Source of the DNA: Colias croceus
Lineage: Eukaryota; Arthropoda; Insecta; Lepidoptera; Pieridae
NCBI RefSeq assembly: GCF_905220415.1
Contig: NC_059543.1
Coordinates: 8,818,001-8,882,000 of the forward strand
Direction: 5' to 3'
Length of the DNA stretch: 64,000 nucleotides
The position numbers and the translations under genes were made by a program. The notes below the pieces were generated by a model. It did not search any database. It saw nothing but the letters and a program-made list of their open reading frames with translations, and had not been told where the DNA came from. Each line of letters starts with the position of its first letter. Position 1 is the stretch's first letter. Shown piece after piece: positions 49,501-61,341 of the stretch.

Positions 49501-51319
49501 AAAGCCTTATTTAACAAATCAAAAAACAAAAACAAATACACTCATAACAAAATAAGCTACTTCAAACGTTTACAGCATTGATTAAAATATGAAAATCCAC
49601 TGCGGTTTTCTCAACCACATCGTTAAATAACATATTATAATGCCCTAAATGTAAGACAAATAATTAAATTAATCGGTAAGCAGGCCGATATAAACATTAT
49701 TAATTCAGAGCCCGCACTACCGACCCTAGGGCCCTTCCCACCTTACCCCCACTGTCTCTCCGGAGGTCGCCCCCGAAAAGTTACTTCACAATCTTGTAAC
49801 TGAAAGTACAGATTATGCATTGTACGCTTTATTTTAATCTTATATTTATGTAATGGAATATTCTTTATTTCTTGTAGTTTCGCGTTACAAATTACTAAGT
49901 CTTTATAGTGCTATTTTATACGAAATCTATCATAATAATATATATGAAAATGTTCTTCTTAATAATGTATTTTTATTGGTAGAAGGAATTTATTATGTAG
50001 GCTACCTACTCTAATATCATGTTCATTCAGTAGTCATACCAAATGAAATAAACATATTATATTACAAATAAATATCCAGAACAAAACACAGAAATCAGAA
50101 ACAAAATCTTATTTAAATAATAGTGTTGTACCCACGCACGTATTCGTTACGGTTTATATTAGCCCTCGAGTAAGGTACAATTTAAAGCTAATTAAGTTCA
50201 TATAAAAGTCACATTTGGGTGTAATTTCAAGTGTTTCAGTATAAATTACCATTAACCGTACCTATATTTTATTACAGATGATTTATTATACAATTGTTTA
50301 ACTAGCAGTCTGTTCTACAAATAATAACATTTTTTATATAAATATAAACTGTTTAAAAGCACGAGTAAATCATATCATCCTTTGAAAATAAATAATAATT
50401 CTTTAAAATTATTTGTGTCCAAGTTACTACTTGTTAGTATTTCTATATACTAACGATAAATAACAAATACATAATAACTCCACAATATCACAATTTCCGT
50501 AAAATGTCTAACAATTCACTGTGAAAATCGACACAATTTTATCTACTATAGCGTGTTCAAATACTAATTTGTTGTTTTAATACAAGCGCCGGATCAATTT
50601 ACCTTTTTCCCACGTCATAAGGCGGAATTTTGGGTGAAAACTTATTTTCCGTTCACCGAGACTGCGATACTATCTGTCACGGAATGCAAAGCTTACGATT
50701 CGATCGCTCGAGCTTTATTAGATCTTATGTTTAGAGTGGTAAGGTCGAGTTTTGTGCTCGAATTCATTTATATGAGTGGAAAATTGTCGTTCGGAGAACA
50801 GCCACCCTCCTTCCCACTCGCACTCTACATGTTATTTACGTGTGAACACAACACCACCAAGGGTTCAATTTATCTGACCTACTGGGCCTCTAACTAATAT
50901 TACGCCCCAAATTGTGGTAATCTTTTTAGATTGTTAGCGTTGTTTATCTACATGTATACTGTATAGTCTTCATCGTTGAAAGTTAGGACTATAATTAAAA
51001 GAATTTATTACACATTTGAAAGAAACATATTATTGTGATAATAAAACAATTTATTAATAAAAAGATAAAAAAAAAAACTTATAAAAATTATTCCAAAATT
51101 AAAAAGTTGTCTTTCTGACATATTAGAAGCTTCTTTTGACCTACCGCATTCACAGCTTTGAGTTTTCAGTTTAGTTTTACCCACACAAAACGTCACAGAA
51201 CTACAAATACAGTGATGAAAAGGACGGTGAAACTGGCGCGAAGATTAACGATTACAAAACATATACTTTACCGCCAGACCATAATATGATAGACTTAAAT
51301 ATTCCATAATATCAGCAGC
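49501..51319. other. gene-free DNA
   Basis: A C-rich patch at 49705-49785 (CCGACCCTAGGGCCCTTCCC) and a moderately complex part at 50630-50880 (chance-looking frame 50634-50897 +). No gene recognised. Confidence 0.35.
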
Positions 51320-51575
51320 GTTACTATGCCTAGAGGAGGATATTTTTCTTGGGTAGAAAGCCGATATTCCCCCAAGAGTTACGACATTTCAATTTGCCAA
51401 GGCGGGCGGAAAATGGAATTACGATTGAAGCGAGAGGACCCGAACGGTGATCGCCCCTCTCTCTCTAAAAGCCGATCGACTCTGTGCACACGCGAAGTTT
51501 CGCGAGCGCGCCACGCTCCCGCCGCACCAAGCCTTGTATTGATTAGATGCGGACCGCCCGATGCCATATAAATTA
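51320..51575. promoter_or_regulatory. G+C-richer island ending in a TATA-like site
   Basis: AGCGAGAGGACCCGAACGG, CGCGAAGTTTCGCGAGCGCG and CTCCCGCCGCACC lie in a block that ends with CCATATAAATTAGG (about 51563-51576). CGCGAAGTTTCGCG (51490-51503) is a perfect palindrome around GT-free arms of CGCGAA. Opposing frames (51326-51571 +, 51379-51567 -) have no recognisable protein. Confidence 0.25.
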
Positions 51576-53205
51576 GGCCGCAAAAAATCTCTGTAAAAAT
51601 ATATATTTAAATAAAATGCTAAATTTGATCATCGGCGGTTAAATAATGTGGAAAACACTATCGTACGGATAAAAATGGTGCGTTATTGTCTCTTATTAAT
51701 GAAACATGTAAATTCAGTAATAAAAAAATTTTTGAAAGTTTTTTTAAAAAATAATATATTAATAATAAATTAATTACAGTACTGATTAAAATATAACCAA
51801 TTTTTAACATTTTAGCCCCCGTTGTAGAGTAATGTGTAGGCATCAATTAAATATTGTTTCATCTTTATCTCTATAAGAAATTATAATTATAAAAGCCTAC
51901 TTAAAGTAAACCAACCTCGGCATTCAACCGTAGAATAATGTAGACGAATAAATATACATTACATTATTAACGAATGTTGGCCTCGTTTCCCGCTCTCTTT
52001 GTTCGTTCCACAATTTTCCTGCGCGATTAATTGAGAATAGGTTTTCTCCTGTGCGGCACGAAGGTTCAAAATAATTTGCCGAGCGTAGCATTTTGTTCCC
52101 GTTGATCGGTGTTTGCAACAATGGAATAATACACTGTAAGTCAACGGGGTGGAGTCGAGATTCGTGTGTCGAGTAGAAGTATGGCACGTTTCATGATTTG
52201 TGAGTTTATAGCAACGGTGAAGTGTCGGCGGTTAATGGTGGCAGAGTGTGGCTCTCGCGACGACGCGACGTATTGAAAAAGTTTAACGAAAAGCGGCGTA
52301 TGACTCCTTTAATTATTTTTTATTTGTAAACTATTGTAAGTCGTGCGGTTTCATATACCCAGTACCTACTCACGTTTACGAAAATTGTATGAAATGTTTA
52401 CCTGTTGTTGTTGTTATTTTATTATACATATAATTGTTTAGGAACATTGCTGACGTGATCAAAGGATAATGCATAAATATCTCACGAGAAAGATTTGTTA
52501 CGCGCACAAGTACATAATGGAATGTATTTCTTTTTTCCTCAATACATATCCGAACCCTTGTCTCCCCGGGGTCGCTCATGGGAGAAATACCTTTATTTTC
52601 AGGTATAACATCCTATAAACATTACCGTAGCGTATAACTGCGTTGTTGCCAACAATGTATAAGGTGTTGATATGTATTATAACTCATCCCGACGTTGATT
52701 AGGTAAAAGTTATTTTCTTTATTTTTCTTCTTGATAACGAAGCGAAGCGAAGGCGAATGAATTGAAATACATAAATATCAGTGTCGGTGTACAAAAGTTT
52801 CCTATTTTTGACGAGTATCAATACGGTTTACTAACACTTAACGTAATTATATAGGTATATATAATCGTTTCACTATTTTATTAAAACTATTTGCTAAAAA
52901 ATCAATATCTTAAATCAAATTCTAAACAGCGAAGACGCGGAAAAACATATCACACGTAACAAGTATAAAATATACAATTTAGTTTGAGATTCAGTGATAG
53001 TTTCCTTCCTCCGGCAATCAGCCGCCTGCCCTACTTTCCGGACGCTTGAAACATTGCTAAGAATATCTAGGGAAAAAATACTGGTTTATAAGGAGAAATA
53101 TAATATTTAAAACAGAATATACTTATTAAATCTTTTTGCAATAAATTTTGTACTACAAGTAGGTATATTAATAAAGGTTGTGTCGAAAGATTTCGCACGA
53201 TAGTG
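51576..53205. other. gene-free DNA
   Basis: The part 52190-52280 (GTGTCGGCGGTTAATGGTGG, CTCTCGCGACGACGCGACG) is complex and may be regulatory. No gene recognised. Confidence 0.35.
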
Positions 53206-53224
53206 TCGAAAGACGAGCAAAGCG

Positions 53225-53285
53225 AATAATAATGTCAGTGACATGTCGAGAAGCCTACGTTCAGCAGTGGGAAAAAACAGACTTA
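53225..53285 (+). mobile_element. RTE LINE 3'-end fragment
   Basis: GAGAAGCCTACGTTCAGCAG then TGGGAAAAAACAG corresponds to the last codons (EAYVQQW) of the RTE copy at 32193-33277. Only the very 3' end is left. Confidence 0.45.
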
Positions 53286-53809
53286 TTTATGTTTGCAAGA
53301 ACTTATAAAATAATTATTTAATCTCAATACAAAAAAAAAAATTATCCCTACTTAATATACATAGATCAAATTTGCTTCCCGCTCTATATCTCTCTCGCTC
53401 TATGCTTTTATCTAAAAGTAAAGATCTTTCCAAAACGGATTTTCATGGGGTTTTTTATATGAAGCAGTTTTCGAGTAAGGTTTAAATATAGGTATAATTT
53501 ATAAGCCGCACGTGTAAATCAAGTTACGAAATATAATATAGAGGTACCAAACTATAGGAAATCCTTTGGAACGTATTGTAGAATTTCCTGGAAATGAAAT
53601 GAAAGGAATTTTTTTGCAGATAACTTTTACACGAGGTAAGTGAAGTCTAAGAAACCCTCTTTGCCGTTGTAAGGAGTAATTCTCAGAAATTCATCACAAC
53701 TAAAAGGAGCTATATAACGCTGAAAACAAAGGAAAAAATAATAAAAAAGTTACTTTAAAAGTAAAGTAAAATAGGTAATGGTACTCAATAGAGTAAGTTT
53801 TTATGTTAT

Positions 53810-54060
53810 GTAATAGTCGGCAAAGCTGATGGGACAGCTGATGGTAAGCGATACCATCGTCACCACGGCATAAGGTCGATTTCTAATTATACGCTTCTTC
53901 AAATAGTTTGCAGGGTTAAAAAGGTATGGGATTCAGAAAGGACTGGAGGAGGCCTTCGGGAAAGGAGCCGTGGGTCATGTCAGATACTTACCAACTAAAA
54001 CCCCACTGTGTTCTGTCGTGACGGGGCCGAGAGTATTGGTTGGAATTCTTCCGCGAACCT
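53810..54060. mobile_element. unclassified lepidopteran dispersed repeat
   Basis: GGCAAAGCTGATGGGACAGC, GATACCATCGTCACCACGGC, then GAGCCGTGGGTCATGTCAG, ACTAAAACCCCACTGTGTTC form a complex block. Its last part reappears at 58290-58365 in the same order (GGGTTATGTCGGATTTTTAC, ACTAAAACCCCACTGTGTTC). Confidence 0.5.
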
Positions 54061-54106
54061 GGAGCGAAATAATAATATTTAATATTTAAATTAATACGTA
54101 AATATA

Positions 54107-54472
54107 TTATTTACTCTTATTAATTAAGCGAATTCTACCTACTATTAAGGGTGGGTTGGAACTTGGAATACGTAGGATTTCTTCATTTAAATTTAGAGGC
54201 GGTGTGCCCACGCAATAGAATATATAGTTACAATATACCAAAATACTCAACTGGTGGGAGTTTGAAAGTGGGAAGTAGAAGTTTATGAATGAAAATCTCT
54301 CTTTCTGTGTGTTTTTCAGTTGAATTGATAAACCGATTTTAGTGCAACGTAACTTTTGGATACTTAAATATTCTTGGTGTGTTTTTTCTTTAAATATATA
54401 GGTACCCCAAAAGAAGCTGATTGGGGATGGAAAATAGTCCGCATCTTTATTTCCCGCCATTAAGTAATACAA
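54107..54472 (-). other. unassigned 121-codon frame, probably not a gene
   Basis: The frame is open but shows no domain, signal peptide or family pattern that I recognise. Composition resembles the AT-rich surroundings. Listed only because of its length. Confidence 0.08.
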
Positions 54473-54717
54473 GGGAAGCTGCTAGCGGAAAGCTAAACCT
54501 ACAATTATTATTATATAAACTACAATGTTAATCTACGTACCTACTAATGTATTACCTACGTAAATATTTTCATTACGATAAAAAGTAATTGTAATATACT
54601 TAACTAAATGTGCAAAAAAATTGTTAGTCGGATTAAAGGGACAAATTATTTTCGTATTTATTACATTACAATTTTTAGTTTGCAGTAAACCTAGAAGTGG
54701 TAAGAAGTAGTAAAAAA

Positions 54718-54906
54718 TCTATATCTACTAATATATATAATGTTTGAAAGCGCTTATCTCAGGAACCACCGCATCGATTTCAAAAATCCTCTAACTGTTG
54801 GATTTCCGTGAGTAGGTACTGCTGTGTGCTATAGTGCTATAGGCTTACCTTTACATTTATAAAGTGCTACGGGCGAACGCAGCTCAGGTCGAAAAGTTCG
54901 CGCTAG
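54718..54906 (+). mobile_element. non-autonomous Helitron, diverged
   Basis: A|TCTATATCTACTAATATATA at the start, CTTATCTCAGGAACCACCGC in the middle, and GTTCGCGCTAG|T at the end. The GGGCGAACGCAGCTCAGG near the 3' end is a mutated form of the GGGCGAAGCCG motif. Confidence 0.7.
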
Positions 54907-54971
54907 TGTAATATAACAGGTTATAAAAGAGAATTGAATAAAATAAATAATAATAATTATTTGTTTAATAT

Positions 54972-55379
54972 GTATATGTCGTGGCCGTATCGTAGATTTG
55001 TTCATTTCATGAAATGGCCAACATAGTTTGATCAGATCGTTAAATCGTCAACGTTTCACGATTTGGTCATCGACATTTGGCCAGATCGTATAAAATATAG
55101 GTTAGGTTAGGTTAGGTTAGACTTTAATAAACAACGCACGAGCCGAGCGAGCAAAGCGAGCGTGCCGCAGCAGCGGCCGGCGAGTGCCAGAAGCGAATCG
55201 CTTTTTAAGAAACAAAAATGGTCGCATTTCGTGAAATGGCCATCCACGTTTGGCCAGATCAACGATCTGGCTAAATGTGGGTGACCAAATCGTGAAACGT
55301 TGACGATTTAACGATCTGGCCAAACTAAATTGGCCATTTCATGAAATGAGCAAATCTACGATATGGCCACGACATATAC
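54972..55379. mobile_element. fold-back element with ~118-bp arms and a telomere-like core
   Basis: The left arm (54972-55089) and right arm are inverted copies with roughly nine differences; both start GTATATGTCGTGGCC. The arms are themselves built from short palindromes (CATTTCATGAAATG, CCAGATCGTTNATCTGG-like). The centre contains four units of GGTTA (55098-55120) and a G+C-rich AGCCGAGCGAGCAAAGCGAG segment. No coding frame is credible; 55117-55323 - is a shadow of the structure. A target-site duplication is not obvious. The class is unknown to me. Confidence 0.75.
55098..55120 (+). repeat. short interstitial TTAGG telomere-type repeat
   Basis: TAGG followed by three full TTAGG units and TTAG. 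It lies at the inner edge of the left arm of the fold-back element, so it is carried by that element and does not mark a chromosome end. Confidence 0.8.
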
Positions 55380-55404
55380 TTAGAAAAAATAATACTTTCA
55401 AAAC

Positions 55405-55500
55405 TTTTATTAGATCATCATCGTCATTCATATTACCACTTTAGGGACACATCCCTCCAGATAGGGTGCAGGCCATATTCCACCATTCTGGCCAATGTTG
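55405..55500 (-). mobile_element. old LINE 3'-end remnant
   Basis: On the minus strand GGCCAGAATGGTGGAATATG, CACCCTATCTGGAGGGATGT end in GACGATGATGATC, a (GAT)n tail like that of RTE elements. Confidence 0.4.
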
Positions 55501-55866
55501 AACGTTTTAGTTATTAATTAGCAGTAGATAGTAATGCAATGACACATAAATAGTCTCTGGATAGTACAAATATACAATCAATAACAATAATAATATACAA
55601 TAATATTATAATGAACTGACTCTTCTGTAGAGAATGTGCACACTAATATAACAGCGGGAAGCTTGTAATACATAAAATAATTCAAATGCATAATTATTCC
55701 GCGTAAACATTCAAGCCCCATAAAAAGCACAAAAATCTACGAAAGATAATATTCTCCTAAACGGGAGGCTTTACGCAGGAATAACTTCGTCGCCTTCGAG
55801 GGCCTCACGAACTTTATAGAACTTGAAACTCTGGTAAATAATAATGAGCTTATAGCTATAAAGATA

Positions 55867-55910
55867 CTAGCTGTGCCCCGCAGTTCCTCCCTACCGTGAC
55901 ACCCTTCAAT
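55867..55910 (-). mobile_element. Helitron 3'-end fragment
   Basis: CTAGCTGTGCCCCGCAGTT at 55867 is the 3' end of the Helitron family seen complete at 7310-7490. The rest is lost. Confidence 0.5.
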
Positions 55911-57852
55911 ATGTAGCATTAATTTGTAGGTATCTATTTATTTGAATTGGTAACATAATATACGAAACATTCGTCAAGAATAAGGGAAACAATTGCCAAA
56001 AAAATCAGAGTCTTGTCCATTCCAACAATAAAACTCTTTAGCTATTAAACTGTATTTATTGCGCGTACTGAATTTATAACGAAACGTAAACTACGTTTCA
56101 TCTAGACAAATCCCTGAAAAACTTTTGAACAATTCGTGTAAGTTTGATTATCTACATAGTATTTATTAATCTTGTGTGATAGTAATTTTTCCTTCAATTT
56201 TCTCAATAGAGATTCCTTAAAAATTTTTTAAAGGAAAATGGTCACTGTAGATTTTACTTTCGAGAATGTTTGTTTCACGCATTTTATTTCCGAGGCTCCA
56301 AAGTCATAAAGACCGTCTCTGTTGGCTGTGGGTGGGGGCGACCCCCGTCTGATTTATGGTAACATGTCGCGAGAAGCTACCGCGTACGGCAACTCGCTTT
56401 TTGTCATTAACTGATTTTTATTCTATTTCGTTTCCTCTGCAAACAACTGGTACTCAGCTCTCTCAACGCAGTTAAATAAAATACTTCGCAAATTAGATTT
56501 CGCATAGGTAAGACCTCCCGCTTGCGACTAGGTTAGATGTAGACTACATTTTAATTATTTTGCATGATTTAGGTTCCAGAGTGGCGTCATAGATGGCGCT
56601 ATGTATAAGCCTTTTAAAAACGCAAATTATATATACGTATATTATTTAAATGTAACAACAACAATACACGCATTATAAATAACGACTTACACGTATTATT
56701 AATGTTTGACGCTATTATGATTTCAATTGTTTATTTTTATAAATATTATTATTCCCTGCAAAATTATTCCTAGTTGCCATCTAGTGACGAGTAGCGAAAC
56801 TAAAATTTATTTAACTTTCAAATCGAACACAAGATGGCGCTTAATTTAAAATCATTAACGCTATCTGGTGGTGATATCATCGTACTACGTTGTAGTAGAT
56901 GCAATGAAGGATGTTTTAGTTCCTGTGTATGTGCGGTAATTTCCATTGAGATAATGTCACTTGTCGAACCATTTTATTATACTTCTGCTCTATCACAGAT
57001 AAATACTTATATAACATTTTTAGTTTCTCGATTTCCTCATGCTGTTGCAGCTATTTAATATGGAATTTACACTGCCTTTACCGTATCAACACTATAATAT
57101 TATTATATTCAAATTATGGATAATTTTAATCATATTAATGCGGGTGCACATTTTCTAATATCCTTAATTAATCCAAGGAATACCTATTAGCTACAAGTGA
57201 CAAGTAAAAACGCAAATGGTACAGGTAAGTACTTCAACGAAAAATCTTTGCGAACAACGTTAGATTTGTATGGCCAAGATGTTTAGCCAACCTGCAACCA
57301 CTTCACATAGCATATAAAAAATTATATGATGTTTTAGATAAACCCACACGTGTTTACGTATTTGCAGGCACGCGTCACGAATTTAAGATCAAATGTCAGC
57401 TTAAATAATGTGAAATTGCAATAGTTATGACAAAACGTTACTTACTTGTTACTTATTTATTTTTTTGACTTTCAAAACACTAAATTCAAATGTTTTACTA
57501 TTTTAGTATAATAATAATTGTAGTTCAATCTTTACGGACAGTTGTAAATTTCGAATGAAAAATACTTATAAAATTGGTTCATACATGACAACGACGATGT
57601 TTTAGGACCCCTTTTTGCATGTTTATTACAAAGGCGATTTTTATTATAATTATATGTAATCAGTTAACGATTACAAGGATATGTGTGCAAGTTGGTACCT
57701 ACTAAAACTTGATATCCCGTATTGCAAGATGAAGTAATGTATGTTAAAACACATATTGTTTAATACCAACGCAATTTTGAAATAGTCCTTCTAATGCTGT
57801 TTTCACTAATCAATCAAACATTTGATGCACGCATCTTTTTACTTACACTTTT
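55911..57852. other. gene-free DNA with CTCF-like words and one island
   Basis: 56280-56420 (GGTGGGGGCGACCCCCGTCT; CATGTCGCGAGAAGCTACCG) is a G+C-rich island. AGATGGCGC occurs at 56591-56599 and 56832-56840, and GCCATCTAGTGACG at about 56777. No gene recognised. Confidence 0.35.
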
Positions 57853-57992
57853 TGAAACTTATTCAGGCGGTTAGAATAAAATTTCAATAGATCGCGTTAT
57901 GGCGATACCGTCACGTAATTGAGTAAAGCGACCATTTTGGTAACTTTGAATATAGCCAAAGCGCTTCTGACACTAGTGCTTGGCACACACGC
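57853..57992 (+). repeat. dispersed 'CGCGTCATGGC' repeat, copy 5
   Basis: GAAACTTATTCAGGCGGTTA, ATCGCGTTATGGCGATACCG, GGTAACTTTGAATATAGCCA, TTGGCACACACGC keep the order of the copy at 21636 with small deletions. The frame 57919-58128 + is a shadow. Confidence 0.6.
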
Positions 57993-58129
57993 TTTTTTTT
58001 TAAAAACAGTGTTGTTTTTTATTTATTTTATTTCACATCAGTTTCTATGTTATTCGGTTTTGAGTTGTCAACACCACAATATTCAACACAACACAATTCT
58101 ACTTTTCGTAGGTACTGTAGACAAATAGA

Positions 58130-58385
58130 TATTCATCATCATCACGCTATCGACTTCACCACTGCCCAAAACAGCGAAGGAAAATTCAGTGAGGAAATCG
58201 ACGCATGCTAAAAAGAAATATGAAGTATAATTATAGAAACCCACATATATATGAGACTTTTTTTAAGTGCGGAAATCGTCCAAAGATACGCGGCCCCCGG
58301 GGAAGAAGGTGGGTTATGTCGGATTTTTACCGACTAAAACCCCACTGTGTTCCGTCGAGCGCGGATATCAGTTCCAAATATGAGA
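58130..58385. mobile_element. unclassified lepidopteran dispersed repeat pieces
   Basis: ACTGCCCAAAACAGCGAAGG, AAATTCAGTGAGGAAATCGA and the block 58290-58365 shared with 53930-54020 suggest fragments of one or two old retroposons. No coding part. Confidence 0.4.
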
Positions 58386-59056
58386 CCTGTAACAACTAAG
58401 TAATTACTAATATTTAGAAACACAATTAAAAAATACAAATAGAATTAGAAACACAATTAAAATACTTACACATTTTAACTACTATAACCTAGTAAAAAAT
58501 GTGACAAAATTTAACAAGTCTAACTAGATTCTTAGATCTTTGTAGGTTATAATTTATGGTTACAAAAATAATGTTTTATATAGGATTAAAATATTTTCAT
58601 AAATAATTAAATCACTTTTAAATGTTTTATTGTAACATTGATGTGCATGGAATTGTGTCAATAATAATATTTTAATGTTTTTAATAATTACAGTATAATT
58701 AATTGCACTAACGGCTGATATAACATCAGTAACTGGTTTAATAACATTTAATATAAAGCCAATCATAATCGTATATATATTGATGGCTAACTTTTTACCG
58801 CGACTTCTGTTTTGTTTCAAACGATCAGACAATAGTTATTCATAAAATTGGCAAATAAGTTTCATAGTGACTACCTACTTCCTTTTATTTTTATATTATG
58901 AAGTACCTACACCAACTCAACAAGCCTTTTTATGCATCTTGGTGGCTCTACTTATGAGCTGCCAGAAAGCCTGTTTGTAATTCCTATCCCTAATCTATGT
59001 ATTTGACATAAATCCATCGCAAAATATATATGTAATAAGTAGTTTTATCATTATAT
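58386..59056. other. gene-free AT-rich DNA
   Basis: TTAGAAACACAATTAAAA is repeated twice (about 58414 and 58446). Nothing else recognised. Confidence 0.35.
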
Positions 59057-59723
59057 TATTATAAATAAATATAATGAAATGAAATATTATGTGCATAAAT
59101 TTTACGTGTAAAGAAAACGCACCTGATTTTTTAAATTAAGTAAATATAAAAAAATATACCTTCAAAAATTTAAAAAGCTATTAAATATTTATCCTAACAT
59201 TTTGAAATACGAACCGAGTGTGATAACTCACCAAATTATTTTTTTATGATATTATCTTTCTTTCCTTGGCAGAAATGTAATTTCAAATTAAATTACTGAC
59301 TATGATAAATAAAAAACCAAAAACCTGGTTTTTTGAATTCTTCAACTAAATTTTGAGGTTATGTGAAAAAATTGCGAATACAAAAGTTGTAGAACGTTTT
59401 ATTACCTACAACTTTGCCATTGAACTTTTTTCCATATCTAGGTAGGACTTGTAGTTTTGTCGGAAATCAAGAGAAACCATTTTTTAGCCTTAGAAGCTCA
59501 CCCCCTCCCACTTCCAGAACTCGGATTGTCTGTAATTTATTTTTTCTTTAATTTTTATCATATCCCCCTCCTTTTCTAACGGGTTTCATCCTACTGTGAT
59601 TTTTTTTAGGTTTTTATCATTTTGGAAGGGATTGGCCCTGGTCGACTAATCAAATTACAAATCTATACACTAAACTACAAATTCCCGTTATAATATTTCA
59701 TTTCATTATATTTATTTATAATA
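59057..59723. mobile_element. 667-bp element between perfect 34-bp inverted repeats
   Basis: TATTATAAATAAATATAATG continuing for 34 bp at 59057-59090 is exactly complementary to 59690-59723. The interior contains AAAGTTGTAGAACG...CTACAACTTT (a 10-bp stem near 59386-59416), and two C-rich words (CACCCCCTCCCACTTCC, CCCCCTCC). It has no coding frame. No clear target-site duplication was found. It may be a MITE; alternatively the AT-rich ends arose separately. Confidence 0.5.
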
Positions 59724-60404
59724 GTACTTTTATATAAATGGTTACTTGCTACAATTATAATACGTTTACTCGTAATGCACAATAGCAGGAAGTAGAGGGT
59801 TTTGGTACTCAATATCATGTTTCATAACTGCAGTGCAGTGATGTGTGTTCAGTTAGATACGTAGGTAGTTAGTAATAAGTAATAAGTATACCTACTAGTT
59901 TTGTAATTAGCAAATATATCGAATGTTTCAATGTTTTCTTGGTTACCTCGAATAGATGATGAAAATTAGTTTCAAATTTGAAATGTTTATTAAACAAGAA
60001 ATGATAGAAAATCGTTGATATTAAAATAAAAAGATATAGTTAATATCTACTTATAATAGTTTGGCAGTGTTTATGAAGAGAATTCCTCATTAATGTTTTT
60101 AAAATATATACTCTTTACTTTAGGCGTATGGCAGGCCACTCCTATTTTATTAAAATTTGATGAAAAAGTAGCAATTAATAAAAAAAAAATCCGTTTCATC
60201 TGCTAAAAATACTATTGAACCAAAAACCTTTAGTTGATTTGCCTGTAAATAATTTATTAAACACATTATGTATACTTAGATAAATTATATAAGATTGACT
60301 ATTTAATTACTCATAAGCCATGGATTATGTTATCTATACATATAATAAAATCGTAGGAAAGTCAAAACTGTACATTGAATATTTTTTTAAAAGAATACTT
60401 GGGC

Positions 60405-60720
60405 CGTGATCTATAATCGATATAGAAGCCAAAAACATAGTTTTTAGAATTTTTGTCTGTTTGTCTGTTTGTCTGTTTGTCTGTTTGTCTGTTTGTCTGT
60501 ATGTTTGACCGGGCTAATCTCGAAAAGTACTGCATAGATTGACTTCAAATTTTGCATGAATATTACTAACAGGTCGGGTGAGGCTATAGGCTACATATTA
60601 TCAAGCTATCACCTACGGGGGAGGAGCTGTGAACCTTTATTTTTCTTACGTATTCCGTGTATTACGACAGCGTACAATCTAAAGACTCATGTTTAAATGT
60701 TGGTTTCGAGTAAGCCATGC
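60405..60720 (+). repeat. unclassified repeat with (TTTGTCTG)6
   Basis: GATCTATAATCGATATAGAA leads into six perfect TTTGTCTG units (60452-60499) and then GACCGGGCTAATCTCGAAAA, GGTCGGGTGAGGCTATAGGC. The layout resembles other lepidopteran repeats with TCTG runs; the class is unknown. Confidence 0.55.
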
Positions 60721-60723
60721 TAT

Positions 60724-61105
60724 TATCTAGCTTTACAAAATAAAAACTATGTCATTTACGTAATTTGGGCAGAGAAACAGTTTAATGAATTTAGTAGTAT
60801 AAAGACAAATTAGAAACAGCGCCATCTATTGAATGTTATAAAAATCAAATCAATTTTACACGTTAACTATTGGAAATTAATAATCAAATGACGCATATAT
60901 AAATGTTGTTTGACAATATCTAGATTGACACTATAAAAATTATGCCATTTAAGTAACTTGGGAAGAGAAACATAGTTTAAAGAATGTAAGTTGTATAATG
61001 TTAATTTTGTAACAGCGCCATCTATGAGATTTCTTAAAAATCAAATCAATTTACATGTTAACACTACTGAACACAATGTTAAAAATTAATAATTTAAATG
61101 TAATA
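60724..61105 (+). repeat. ~193-bp tandem duplication
   Basis: Unit A (60724-60916) and unit B (60917 onward) share ATCTAG, TATGyCATTT, GGGmAGAGAAACA, AACAGCGCCATCTAT and AAAATCAAATCAATTT in the same order at offsets of 193-196. Both carry the CTCF-like word on the minus strand. The copies are diverged, so the duplication is old. Confidence 0.65.
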
Positions 61106-61341
61106 ATTATGTTATTTATTTATTTAACTCTTTAACCCATATCTTCCGTTCCCTATAAGATATATTTCGTGTGAATAATAAACTACATTTTTTTTAAAGT
61201 GAGGGTAGATGTTTATTATTTTAAGTAAAAATAGACACCATTATCTACAGTTAATCTAATGATTGTGTTCCAAAGAGTATAATAATATATTGTTGTGTTC
61301 ATTAGTTACAATTTTAAAAATCTTCGTGTTTTATAAATTTA

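Noticed and set aside
54107..54472. 121-codon minus-strand frame as a gene
   Set aside because: No recognisable family and no supporting signals; kept only as a very low confidence entry.
55098..55120. TTAGG units as a sign of a chromosome end
   Set aside because: Only about four units, enclosed by the arms of a fold-back element, with ordinary sequence on both sides.
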